Shown piece by piece: positions 12,901-24,899 of a DNA stretch of 64,000 bases; position 1 is the stretch's first letter; each line of letters begins with the position of its first letter. The position numbers were made by a program, and so were the translations under genes. Source of the DNA: Adiantum capillus-veneris. Its lineage: Eukaryota; Streptophyta; Polypodiopsida; Polypodiales; Pteridaceae. The stretch lies in NCBI GenBank assembly GCA_014529385.2, contig CM043947.1, positions 102,918,811-102,982,810 of the forward strand, read 5' to 3'. A model generated the notes under the pieces. That model ran no database searches. It saw only the letters and a list, made by a program, of their open reading frames with translations, and was not told the origin of the DNA.

Positions 12901-14520
12901 GGTGAATCGTAAGACCAAACCACTCATGCTACTAGGTATAATACGTTAGAGAAGTGGTAGACCTTGAATGTAAACACCCCATGTACAAAATAACATGGTT
13001 TTAGGGTGTTTCAATGGAGTCTAGAATCTTGGAGACATGGTAGATCTTGATTCTTTCCATGTTTGAATGGCACTTATCTTGGGAAAATGATGGAGGTTAC
13101 TTTTCTCCATGCTTCAATGGAGCCTAGCTTTGACAAGTGGTGAACCTTTGCTTCTCTCTATGTTTGAATAGAGTTAGCTTGGACAAGTGGTGGACCTTTG
13201 CTTCTCTCTATGTTTGAATAGAGTTAGCTTGGACAAGTGGTGGACCTTGGAATGAAACCCCCATGTAAAACATATCATGGGCATTTCAAGTGGTGAGAAA
13301 GGATACCATTTAAGATATAACATTATAGGTTGGACAAGTGGTGGACCTTAATACATAGTTCTTCCTAATATAATGACATAGAGTGTACAAGTGGTGTATC
13401 TTGAGACCAAATCACTCGTGCTACTAGGGATAATAGGTTAGACAAGTGGTGGGCCTTGAAATAAAACCCCCCATGTACAAAATAAAATGGGTTTAGGGAA
13501 TTTAAATGGATCCTAGCTTGGAGACATGGTGGAGCTTTCTTCTCTCCATGTTTCAATGAAGCCTATCTTGGAGAAATGGTGGAGCATCCTTCTCTCCATG
13601 TTTCAATATAGCTTAGATTGGACAAGTGGTGGATCTTTGGTTCTCTCTATGTTTCAATAGAGTTAGCTTGGACAAGTGGCGGACATTGAAACAAAACTCC
13701 CATGTAAAACATATCATGGGTAGTTCAAGTTGTGAGAAAAAAAACCATTTAAAATATAACCTTATAGGTTGTACAAGTGGTGGACCTTAACACCCAATCC
13801 TTTTTAATACAATGACATAGAGTGGACAAGTGGTGAATCTTGAGACCAAAGCTATCAAGCTACTACGGATACTAGGTTGGACAAGTGGTGGATCTTGAAT
13901 GTACATCCCCTATGTACAAAATATCATGGGTTTAGGGTGTTTCAATGGAGTCTAGCATATTGGAGACATGGTGGAGCTTGCTTCGCTCCATGTTTCAAGT
14001 GGTGGACCTTCAATTATTTTCCCATACCTAGTTTAGACAACCCATACACTTTGCAACTCTAAAGGTTGGACGAGTGGTGGAGCTTTGTTTATTTCCATGT
14101 TTTAATGGATCCTAGCTTGGACAAGTGGTGGACCTTGGAAAAAAGTCCCCCCTGTACAACATAGCTGAGTTTTTTCATGTTTTAATGGAAGAGAGATTTG
14201 ACAAATGGTGGAGCTTGCTTATCTCCATGTGGATTTTAGAACTAGCTTGGACAAGTGGTGGAGCTTTGCTTTTCTACTCTCCATAATACAATGATGTATA
14301 GGTTGGTTACATGGTGAATCTTAAGGCCAAAACTCCCATCTTACTAGAGATGATAGGTTGGACAAGTGGTCAACCTTCTATCATTTCTCCATGCCTATAA
14401 TTAGACATTAGTAGAACTAGCATCTTTCTATGTTGTCTAGAGCTGAGCTTGGACAAGTAGTGGATCTTGCTACTCTCTTCCCTTGGTTTATTAGTTTGAA
14501 GACTCATTATATATACCTGC
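9950..14520 (-). repeat. Outer-element minisatellite array, block 2
   Basis: A dense array of diverged GGACAAGTGGTGGACCTT units between the two outer FCP1-like genes, with recurring blocks GAGACCAAACC and AACCTTATAGGTTGG and local duplications, for example two adjacent copies of a segment near 13140-13240. 9807-9950 and 14520-15330 are AT-rich with no gene seen apart from the probable 3'-UTR of FCP1-1. Confidence 0.9.
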
Positions 14521-15435
14521 TTAGATCTATATAATTACTCATTAGTTAGGTTACAAGTAGGTATGTAATTTGTTAGCCTCAAGGGACTTTGAATATTGAA
14601 TAGTTACTCTTTTGCTTATCTAAACTAGACTCTAACTCAATAATAAGTCTCATAAGTTCCACAAATTGTCCTATCTAGGCTCCAAAAGAGTCTTAATTGG
14701 TTTGTGCTAGATTCTAACTTCCTTGATGGGGTAGAATCCTAGAAAAATGAGGCACTATAAGTTTTACCTTAGCTCAAATGGATTTTCACTTAAACTAGAC
14801 TGCAATTTGGCACTCTAGTATCTTTGTCTTGATGGAGTTTAACACTAGATACATAGTAGTGATATTTAAGCTTCATGTCTCTTCACTTGATCGAGATATG
14901 AGACCATACTTTCAAGGTCACCACTTGTCTTACCTAAAGACCAATGTGAGACATGGGAGCAAGAAAGCCATTCGATATTGTTTTAAGGACTATTACATAG
15001 ACAATCAATAACTTAAGTAAAGCAAAAAGACTTGGATCTTTCACAATTAATAACTTAAGTAAAGCCAAAAAGACTTGGATCTTTGACAGTTTTTTTCAAA
15101 CTAAAAAAGCACAATTTCATGCTAACAAAACTATAAATCACAATTGAAAGTTTTGAACGAGAAAAAGATCAGCAAGCTTATAAGAAGGATACTTTTCATT
15201 TCATTTGATGATTACAAACTAAAAGAAAGTCTCTCAAGAAATTGATAAACAAAAAATGTAGGTGACTGCTTCATTAGTTTGAGCAAACATATCAAAATCT
15301 CTATTGATTGAGCTCCATCTAGTAGTATCCTTTGTAAGATCCTGCAGGAAGGAATAAAAAGAAAGATTTGTTAGATACTATGCACATGAGTGTTCAAGTA
15401 TGTGTATCAAGAATATATGACATGTCACTAGTACC

Positions 15436-16634
15436 TTAGGGTTGCTTTCTATCCATCCTTAGAAGATTGTTCTCAGCTTTCACCTTATTTATATAAGCCT
15501 TTGCTGTGGTTGCCTTCAAAACTCCTTTTGTGTTACAACCCAATTTCCTAGCTAAAGTGGTCAATTGTGACGCCTTCATGCTTTCAATGGGTGTACGCTC
15601 TTTTGCTAAGATCTCTTGTATTTGGGCTCTTCTCATTTCATTGCGGTGGCTTGTGTCACTTGAATTTTCAATGATAGTTTCATCCCTGTCGCCTTTTGCA
15701 GGTGGTATTCTTCTTGTAAAGAACACCTTAGCTGACCAAACATCATTTTTCTGCTTCCAATACTCCATGATTTGTTTGTATTCACTATCATTTGTCACTA
15801 TAGGTTTTCCATAACAATTAGAAGCAATTAAATCACGCACATCCCTTCTCTCATCAAGTTGAATCAAGTATGGAAGTAGCTCCTCCAAGAGCATATTGTC
15901 AACCATCTTCTCAACATCAAATTGTGGTGGAAAAATGCAATTTTTTGCTGGTGAAATACATCCCTTGTAAGGAGAGTCATCAATAAGCACTGTTCTTTGT
16001 GGATCACATTCAAACCCCATGGCAATTTTAGCTAGAGGCTTGAACATTGCCTCAACGTTTGGATTGTCGGGTCTAAACAATTTTTGAGTTTGAGCGGTGT
16101 AGCAAACATCTTGAGACCAAATTGCAAAGAAAGGCAATGTATCCTTAGCTAAGTTGTTTAGTGCTGCAAGGATTTGATACACATTATTCCTAGTAGCTGT
16201 CGACCAAATTGCAACATTAAACCTCTGTAAAATAGTCTTCAAGAATTGGATGCAACCTGGCCTGAGTATAATATATCTTTTTGAATCCATTTGCACTGAG
16301 TTGTGGTGTGAGGATGGTTGAGGATAACTTTTCAACAATAGACCATTTAAATCCAATATAATTGTAAGCATGGATTTCTCAACATCTACGCTACATGACG
16401 TAGTACCAATTGGCAATAGCTCGTGAGTGGACTTTTCAGTCTCTTTTGATGTATGTTGCATTTTTGAAGCATCGATTTCTTGGTTCTCATTATTGGAAGC
16501 TTGCTCAAGTTGCACAACACTAGACTCTAGTATAGAAATATCATCCATCTTGGGCACTTTAGAAACCATAGAATCTATGGATTCTATAGTTGTTGACTGA
16601 ACCATAGGAGCATTATCCATCCCAGTTTGTGAAT
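15436..16634 (-). CDS. Outer-element FCP1-1: FCP1/CTD-phosphatase-like HAD protein, main exon, open
   Basis: The exon follows a clear acceptor (TTTTCTTAG, exon from 16634); the first in-frame ATG is at 16620 (MDNAPMVQ), giving about 394 codons if no upstream coding exon exists. An acidic/Ser-rich N-terminus of about 85 residues precedes an FCP1-homology region: LTIILDLNGLLLKS (signature DxDx changed to D-L-N), FNVAIWSTATRNN (motif II), then TVLIDDSPYKG with a DD pair and NCIFPPQFD. The C-terminal 90 residues are basic and resemble a small SAP-like helical motif (MKASQLTTLARKLGCNTK). After the stop, a donor (AAG|GTACTAG) and an acceptor near 15345 suggest a 3'-UTR intron. The nucleophile Asp is kept but the acid/base Asp is Asn, so it is probably a non-catalytic or altered HAD protein. 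The partner is unknown. Confidence 0.75.
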
Positions 16635-16879
16635 CTAAGAAAACACACACACAAATGGTATCTCAAAACCACTAGAATTTTATTCACCATATTTATATGT
16701 AGAACTCCTAGTAAGAAATTTATTTAAGGTAAAGTTGTTGTTAGAATCCTTGCAACCATTTTCAGCATTCGTACACCAAACACCACTTGTCTAAAATACA
16801 ATCTACTAACTCAACATTTTCCATCCTACACTTTATTAAAGATGAGTACTTAAAGTGAAAACTAAAAGCCACCCTTGTT

Positions 16880-19800
16880 GAGGAAACATGGATACAAGGT
16901 TCACCAAATGTCCAACCTAGACTACAAGCAAACAATTAGAGATTTGGCTTAGATTTGGATTCAAAGGCCACCACTTATTCAAGTAAGATAACTCCACTTG
17001 TTTAAGACAGTAATGTTTGAAGACCCACCACTTGTCCAACTTAGACATTGATTAAATTTTGGTAAGATTTATCACAAATCTAGAGTAGAATCAAGATTCT
17101 ATGGCCAAGGTAGTCAAATAAGTTAGACAACACACAAAGCATAAGAGCACTCTAGATTCTCGTTGAGCATAAACTAAACAATAATCAAATGTTATATTCA
17201 CTTGAGATTTTATCCATGAAAAATGAAAATGATGCATGTACTTGAGATTTCCATCCATGTACAATACTTTACAATGTCAAGTAAAGTTATAGTCAGCAAA
17301 CAACTCTTCTCCTGCTTCAACTTGACAAATAGTCTCAATGCATACATGGCCATATTCTTCTGACTTGATGTGTGAAGAGGTGCATTTATGCCAAGGTGGA
17401 AAATTTGGATCAAATGTATAGCGTACGTTGAGATAGACATTTGTACTATGAGAACTATTTATATAGCCCGACACGTTTCCTTCTTCTACAAAACCAATAA
17501 TGTATGATTGATCTTCCTCTTCTTCTATGTTTGGATCCTCTAGAAGAGAATATTTATAAGCTCTTGGAAATATTTTGCATATCTTTTTCCAGTCTTGAAA
17601 TCTATACTTATGCCCTCCATAGTTTAGAATAGTCAAACCACTTTCCAGGTTAGTATGCACAAATAGCCCATAACCAGCTCCTTCAATACATGAAAGTTGC
17701 ACTTCAAAATCCACACCGTTAATATGGAAAATTACATATTTGTGAATAGGAAAAGTTGGTGTCCCAAAAGGATCTTCATGCCAATCATAGTGTGAAATAC
17801 ATCTAGTTTTTATATCACTTAACTCCTTTGTGTCTTCAAAAAGAAGAAAATATTATGCATAAAATAATGACAATATCAAAGAAAGATATCATTATTTTAT
17901 AGTCGAATAGGTCCATTGTATGGAAGACTTAGAGTGCCTCTTACATGGTGCCTCCAAGGTTTCCAAAAAATAAAATCATTGGAAAAAAAAGGCCACTGTG
18001 TCTGCAATCTATTGACCATTTGAAGCATAGAGAGAACCAAGGTCCACCACTTGTCCAAGCTAGACATGGAGCATTGACACAAGATCCAACACTTATCCAA
18101 GAACCCTATAGTATATGTGGTAACATGGGATGCATTGATGCAAAAAAAGTAGTCTAGCCTCCTCATCCATCTCTTTTTTCTTGTAGCCTAGAGGGATTGG
18201 TTTCAAGGTCTATCACTAGTCAAAAACTACACATAGAACATTGATACAAGGTTCCACCACATGTGAAACCTATCATCTCTAGTAGCATGGATGGTTTGAT
18301 ATCAAGGTTCACTATGTGTCCTACCTATACTCTATTGTAGCATAGAGATTCTGGTTTGGTGGTACTACACTTGTCCAAACTTGGCTTGTTGTTGATATCT
18401 AAAGGTAATCAAGGGTCCTCCACTTGTCCAAGCTAGGCATATAAAACAATTGCAAGGTCCACCATGTGTACAACATATGATTGATTATAGCATGCATGGT
18501 CTTATTTCATGGGCAACCATCTTCTCTCCAACATGTGTCCAACCTCGGCTCCATTGAAGCATGGAGAGAAGCAAGGTCCACCACTTATCAAAGCTATTAT
18601 TTTCTCCCAGTGCTTTCAAAACCCATAATATGTTGTACATGGGGGGGGGATTCTTGTTTCAAGGTCCACCACTTGGCTAAGATTGGATCCATTGAAACAT
18701 AAAGAGAAGCAAGCTCTACCATTTGTCCAATCTAGGTGCCATTGAAACATGAAAACCCCATAATATGTTGTATACGGGGGGTTTTTTCATGGTCTACCAC
18801 TTGTCTAAGCTATGGTCCATTGGAACATGGAGAGAATCAAAGCTCCACCACTTTTCTAAGCTAGGATCCATTGAAACATGGAGAGAAGCAAGCTCCATTG
18901 TTTGTCTAAGCTAGGCTCCATTGGAACATGGAGAAAACAAGCTCCACCACTTGCCTATTATTGCATAGAGATTCTGGTTTGAAGGTCCACCACTCGTCCA
19001 ACCTTGCCTTCATGTATGGAGATAATAAAGAGTGCAATGCTTCTCTAAGCTAGGGACATAAAAGAGTTTCAAGGTCCACTACATATACGATCTATGATGG
19101 GTTGTAGCATGGGAGGTTTTATTTTAAGGTTGACCACTTCTCCAGCTCCTCTTGTCCAACCTCAGATCCATTGAAGAATGGAGAATAAAGGTGTACCAAC
19201 TCTCCAAAATAGGCAAGAAAATCTCTATAAAACCCATTAATTGTTAATATATGCTATGCTGTGGAGTTTTGTTTGAAGGTCCACTCCTTATCCAAGCTAC
19301 AATCCATTGAAGCATGGAAATAAGTAAGATATATCTATAGTCCAAGATAGGATCCATTGAAACATAGAGAGAATCAAGGTCCACCACTTGTCCAAGCTAT
19401 GCATGGGTAATTGATATAAGGACCACTACGTTTTCACCTATACTATTCTCTATTATGGATGGTTTCATATACCACCAATTTTCCAACCTATTTAGTAGGT
19501 TGTATTATGGGGGTTTGGTTTCAAGGTACTTCACTTGTCTAAGGTGGGTTCCATTGAACCATGGAGAGAAACAATGTCTACCACTTGTCCGAAATATGCT
19601 CCTTTAAAACATAAAAGCAAGGTCCACCACTTGTCCAAGCTAATGTTTCTCTCCATTGAAGCATGGAGAGAAACAAGGTCTACCACCTGTCCAAAATATG
19701 CTCCATTGAAACATAAAAGCAAGGTCCACCACTTGTCCAAGCTAATATAACAAATGGGTGTTGGTTACAAGGTGTACCACACTTGTCTAAACTAGTCTCC

Positions 19801-20200
19801 ATGCAAGGTCCACCACATGTCCAAGCTATATGATCTTGGTTTGAAGGTCTACCACACCTCTTGAAATTAGGATCCATGTAAGGTCCACCTTTTGTCAAGC
19901 TATGCCTTTAGCGAGTACTAAAACTAAGTAAATTGCAGTACTTAAATACCTTTCCAAGCTCATTAAGATTTTGGTCTCTAAGGCCACCACCACATGTCTA
20001 ATCTATGCTCTAATTGATTACTTATGCTAGTTCTCAAAGTCCAAACATAAGCTCCCTTCTAGCAGGGCTAGTTTAAATTTAGGCTCCAACACCTGTCTAA
20101 GCTAGGTTCAATTTATGAAGCATTACCATTTAACCATGCTACGATCTAATGTATCATATCAAGGGGGTATTGATAAAAGGTCCAAAAATTATTGAGTTCA
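16880..20200 (+). repeat. Outer-element minisatellite array, block 3 (opposite orientation)
   Basis: GGTCCACCACTTGTCCAA units now read on the plus strand, the reverse of blocks 1 and 2; the switch lies between 14.5 and 16.9 kb, around FCP1-1. The array is interrupted by the SET exon. Around 19530-19740 a segment of about 120 bp is tandemly duplicated. 20200-20390 is AT-rich with no gene. Confidence 0.85.
17277..17833 (-). CDS. SET-domain exon (putative cargo gene of outer element)
   Basis: The open frame starts after a possible acceptor near 17834 and ends at TGA 17277-17279. The downstream two-thirds looks like a SET domain: GAGYGLFVHTNLESG (start of SET, G-x-G), YIIGFVEEGNVSGYINSSHS in the place of the RFINHSCxPN motif, and VEAGEELFADYNF, close to the canonical GEEL.xDYN ending. 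The stop follows directly after DYNFT. The NHSC core is degenerate (NSSH), so histone methyltransferase activity is doubtful although the terminal Tyr is present. There is no convincing ATG, so the exon is probably internal to a longer gene, possibly joined to exons hidden in the repeats. No counterpart was found in the inner element. Confidence 0.6.
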
Positions 20201-20392
20201 AGTTCTTAAGTAATTAAGTCTTTGTGAGTATTAAATGTTATAGTTTTAGTCTAAAGATCCACCATTCAAAAACTCAAGTAATTTATTATTTACATTCAAA
20301 CCTTGAATGCTTGAGATAAAAAATACAAACTCAATCAATACTATATAAAGCAAAATCTAACATTAAGAGTATCAAATCAGTAACAAGAAACA

Positions 20393-21192
20393 CTAACATG
20401 CACAAGAAACCCAAAACATACGTGTCTCCATTTCCAAAAAGTCCTCCATTGACAGAGGATGTTGTTGTTGTTGTTCTTCTTCTCTTTGTGGAGAGCACTC
20501 CTCTGTAACAGGCAAAATGTCATCTGATTGCGAAGTGGATTGTTGAAGTCCAGCCCATTTTTCTATATCTTCATGAGACTTAGCAAAGTCTAGCAGCATG
20601 GTCTCCATGTTTTTTGCCTCCTCCACACTATCAATTAAGCATATAACTTCTTTTTTCTGTTGTATTCCTTCTTGTGCAACCAAGGAGCCATCACCAAAAA
20701 CATCAACAAGCTTGCGGTCTTCAAAACAATATGTACGAATGTAGTGCTTGACCAAAGCTCTTTTTTTGGCCTCCAAATATTGCAAATCTGACATATCGTT
20801 ATCTGCTACTTGAAGAAGAGAACAATCAATTGGCATGGGATGTTTCTCTGATCTTCTTCTCAGGTCTTCATATGCATTGCCTTGTCCCAAGAAGGCAATA
20901 ACTGTTAGGAATTGAATTTCTCCTTTGCAAGGAGCTGATGGAAAGTGATGCAATGCACCACAACAATGGTAGCTCAGATTATCTCCCATGGCGTGAAAGG
21001 CACATTGCAATTTTGTGAAGTTAGTGAAATCCACAAATGCAAGAAAGACAAATCCAGGATCTGTTGACCCTCCAGCAATAGCCAAGATCCCATCCAAAGC
21101 ATTGTTAAATGTCTCCTCACTCCACTTCAAATTACCTCCAACGTTTTTTGTCATATCTAAAACACATAAGCCAATAGGCACTTTATTATTGA
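20393..21192 (-). pseudogene. Outer-element ParB-MTase gene, C-terminal half (severed by inner insertion)
   Basis: It starts directly at the inner-element boundary and matches the last third of the inner ParB-MTase protein (34186-35556). It looks like a beta-class amino-methyltransferase: VPIGLCVLDMTKNVGG in the place of motif IV (DPPY-type), a Trp nearby (LKWSEETF), then EKHP and, after HYIRTYCFEDRK, a motif-I-like LVDVFGDGSLVAQEGI that resembles DxFxGxGT..A. The catalytic DPPY/NPPY Pro-Pro is absent. The tail is Gln/Glu-rich. Its N-terminal partner is 46782-48666, 25.6 kb away on the same strand; the two halves join in frame when the element and one copy of AG are removed. The last exon edge is uncertain (possible donor at CAC|GTATG near 20423). 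Confidence 0.75.
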
Positions 21193-21194
21193 AG
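21193..21194. other. Candidate target-site duplication, left copy (AG)
   Basis: AG directly precedes the left TIR and AG directly follows the right TIR (46780-46781). One AG restores the reading frame and length of the interrupted gene. The alternative reading (TA duplication with ACACC termini) leaves a frameshift. Confidence 0.6.
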
Positions 21195-21227
21195 TAACAC
21201 CATTTTAGATGAAATGGGAAAATCCCA
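21195..21227 (+). repeat. Left TIR of the inner element
   Basis: TAACACCATTTTAGAT (21195-21210), spacer GAAA, TGGGAAAATCCCA (21215-21227). The outer 16 and inner 13 bases match the right TIR perfectly; only the 4-bp spacer differs. Confidence 0.92.
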
Positions 21228-21312
21228 CAACTTTGGGACTAATTTCAACGCCTATGGATTCCTATTTCCCATTAAATTTGGAAAAATTTCATTTAATTTG
21301 GGAATGTGACAA

Positions 21313-21578
21313 AGAGATAGATTCTCAAAAAAATGATGGTGTTGAGAAACACCTTTTAAAATTTTTATTTTTATGTGGGTGTTTCAAAACACTTCATAAA
21401 AGAGATAGATTCTCAAGAAAATGGTGGTGTTGAGAAACACCTTTTAAAATTTTTATTTTTATGTGGGTGTTTCAAAACACTTCATAAAAGAGATAGATTC
21501 CCAAGAAAATGGTGGTGTTGAGAAACACCTTTTAGAATTTTTATTTTTATGTGGGTGTTTAAAAAGACTTCATAAAAT
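21313..21578. repeat. 88-bp subterminal tandem repeat, about three copies, with hairpins
   Basis: Units start at 21313, 21401 and 21489 (AGAGATAGATTC), period 88 bp. Each contains GGTGTTGAGAAACACC (21338, 21426, 21514), an inverted repeat of the terminal hexamer AACACC of the TIR. It lies between the left TIR and the end of the transposase-like gene. Confidence 0.9.
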
Positions 21579-21624
21579 CATACATAAGCTGGGGAAATAA
21601 AACAATGAGCAAGATATTGAAATG

Positions 21625-24600
21625 CTATTCAATTTCTCCTATTAAGCTAGCCTGTGCCTTCTCCATGACATTTGATGGGATCTTGATTGTTTCCGCAATT
21701 CTTCCACCCCTTGGAGTCCATGACCATACAATTGTATCAACACACTCCCAGCGCTTTGGGTCAGCAAGATTGCAGCACCAACTCTTTTTCCAACAATCCT
21801 CATACTGTTCTTGGATTGTGGGATTTCGTTTTTGATGTTTTGGTGCCCAATACTGAATCAGAACTTTCTTGTAGTTAGGAGATGATTTGTCTACATCAAC
21901 GTTTGACTCTGCCACTCCTAGCCATATCGGATATTCAGGATCTGCGGGTCTCACAAGAACAAGATCCTCTTTTCTTACATCAATTTGAGGCCTAAAGGCC
22001 TCTTGTGGCCTTGCACTTTGAGGACCAACATAGTGATCATTCAATTCTTCATATCCTTGAAACTCATCTTTGTCTTCCTCTATCTCTTGCATTCGATGAC
22101 TCCCTATAGTCTTTGGCCAAAATGTTGTATATTCACCAATGTGTTTATTGGTTGGTTGTTCAAGCTCATTGATTATGTTTTGCCAATAAGTGATAACAGG
22201 CTCCATATATTTTGTGGAGTCATGGTCCTTTCCCTTTAATAGAGAACATCTTTTCCAAAAGTCAAGATATGATTTAATCCCTTGAATAACAAGCGGACTA
22301 TCTCTCACATAGTCTGCTATAGGCACCACATCTGGACAGCCTGTTGGTAATTTTGATTTTCCCTGGTCATCTTTTTTCCACAACTCAATTCCTGACTCCT
22401 TTGGCATCCAATCGGGTGATTTGGGATGAATTTTGTACTGCATTACTGGGACTTCACCTTGCATATAGAAACGAAATTGAAGTGGCTTAGAGTGTCCAAC
22501 TAGAGCATCTTGTCCGTCACACATGTACCCTTGCACAAAGGATTTAAAGTCGGGAACTTGTGTCATCAAAAATGGTGCTGGAGCTGAGCTTTCACATTTT
22601 TGAAAATGTTCCATCAGATGTGGAAAAGTGAATGTCATTCCTGTTCGCAATCTTTCTGAGAACCTACTAAACATTGCATCTATGTCCTCATGTGTATGAC
22701 CCACCATTAAGAATCCCAAATGCACGGTTTTGAAAACTCCTTTTGCTACTAACAAGGATAAGTATGCAAACAAATATCGATTTTTATTCTCTCCTGACAA
22801 TTATCTAGCTGTAGCAAAAGATTCTCAGGCAATTTTTGAAATACAGGAGTGGATATGGTATCCACAACACATTGAGAGGAAGTTGATTGTATGTGTACAA
22901 TCTCTTCATTACTTCCTTGGATGGACAACGGTGGTGTCATTGTTGATGCATTCCTCTCACGCTCTTGCTTCATTTTGTTTTGGAGGTCTAGAGCTCTCCT
23001 TGAGTTCAATGCATTGAATAACGTTACATTGCTGCGTGGCATACCGTCATGGCATAAATCTCCTAGTCCATGGTTTTCTGTTCTTTCCAGGTTCTGTAAG
23101 CATAATGCAAGGGAACCAATTGTAGCATTGGGATCTGAAGGCCATAGACCATTAAGTGAGAAGTGACCATACATTCCATGACCATGTCCATGTGTTATCA
23201 TACCGGTTAATGATACTTGCAATTGATATGCATTTGCATAATCTTTTGAGTTCACACGCAACCTAGGTATTGCTGTCTTTTTTTGATCCATTTTATCATG
23301 TATAATGCATAAATACTTATCCTTTTGCAATTGGGAGAACTTACGCCAGGTGTAGTACACATTCCTACAACTTTGTTGTTGCAACATGTGAATTCGACGT
23401 TCATCCTTCAAACGTGCAATCATCTCGTCATCCTTTGTTGACTCTAGTTGAGACTTTATCCGACTACACACAACACATTTGGAGAACTCACTTGTTTTTG
23501 ACAATGTCACATCAGCAAACTCTGTATTCCAAATCCTATTGAATGTCGTGCTAGACATTGGCTTGAGACTCATACTGTCAAGTGTTTTATTGACATCATG
23601 TAAAATGTCTACTTGCTTGTACGTGTTTGGTATTGCAAGCAAAGTCTCCCTAGTACCATCTTCCATGGTTCTACTCTTATGTGGCATTCTCTCCGAGTTT
23701 TCATCAACAAAAGAGCGCATCAATGCCCTTCCCATTTCTGTATGGTCTCTTCCTTTTCTCATGACACCATCATTACCATGCACTGAGCGTCTAACCCCAT
23801 TCTCAAAATGTTCACGGTAACGATAAAATGAAGTTTTTGGAATGCCATGAATTTCGTACCAAGCTCTACTGCAAACCTCAGTGCCATTAAAAGAAAACAC
23901 ATAGCATGTCTTTGTAGTTGTTTTGTTCTCACGCCATGCAGTCAACATTGTATCATACACATAGTTTGTTCTATTTTGCAAACTCTGTCCCCAAAATTCA
24001 TTGCGCATAGCCATGACCTTATCTCGATTGGCATATTGACAACACCTTTTGGAACAACAATCTATGGTTGAAACAAGCTGGACAGATGCTTGATTGGATC
24101 TCTTAGAAGATTTCGCTGACATTTTTGGCTTCCTATTTACAAAGCAATATTTTCGCTTTTTTGAAATAGGCTCTACCAAATAAGCTGATTCAATGCATGT
24201 GTCTTGTAACGCATGCATAGCATGTAGATCCTCATAGCATAACAATTCTTTTCCATCCATAGTTGTCACTCTCTTGATAGGCCAACAAACTAGATTAATG
24301 CTGCATACACTAGCTTCTGCAGAAATAGTAGCCTCATCTGCATAGGATGTTTCGATACCAATACCAATGTTATCTTCACCTAGCTCACCAAAGTTTACAG
24401 AGTCAAACGGACACACATACGTGACAACCCCTTCGGCTACTACATGTGTTTTGCTTTCATCCCAAAGTTGAACCCTCTTATCCTTCCAAACCTCTCTGTA
24501 GCTCATTCCATTACATTGTGCATCCAATGATCCTTCTGTTTTGTTAGCCTCATGCATAGAAGCCCCTTTGTACTGCATCTCATTTATATGTTGCAACAAC

Positions 24601-24838
24601 CCACTACTCCATTTCACAATACTATGAAAAGCATCTCCCATTGTCAATGCATCCATTGTTGGAAAAGGGATGAGTGCTTTCTTTTCAAAACACAAATCAA
24701 CTAACACGATACATTGCCTTCCCCAATAAGCATGCAAGAACTATATGCACTTGGATTTATTTCAAATACAGTCCCAATGGCAACCTTTTGTGTCGCTACA
24801 AACATGCACACTCTATCACCATGATTGAAATTAGCCAT
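21625..24838 (-). pseudogene. Inner-element candidate transposase (DUF7869-like), frameshifted
   Basis: The coding start ATG at 24838-24836 (begins MANFNHGDRVCMF) lies two bases behind an acceptor (TTCTTGCAG). About 1070 codons lie in one exon. Features in order: an N-terminal region shared with the outer copy at 63075; a Cys cluster CCSKRCCQ near residue 260; an HTH-like stretch (WYEIHGIPKTSFYRYREHF) near 325-345; a CxxC (KCVVC); then DDE/RNase-H-like blocks: CIIHDKMDQKK, LLLQLDN...GENKN, and LGFLMVGHTHEDIDAMFSR. The last blocks resemble proteins annotated DUF7869, recalled without a search. Two 1-nt deletions break it: near 24705-24711 (after GEGNVS) and near 22797-22800, inside the LDN/GENKN block. 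It is the likely mobility gene of the element; the enzymatic role is inferred from position and motifs. Confidence 0.72.
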
Positions 24839-24899
24839 ACCTGCAAGAAGATTTTCAAGAATAATTGTTAAACAAACCGCTTGCAGAGTATATTGATTT

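Noticed and set aside
21195-21260. Apparent upstream coding extension of the 20393-21192 frame on the minus strand
   Set aside because: The extra codons are the translated left TIR of the inner element; the gene resumes in the partner half at 46782.
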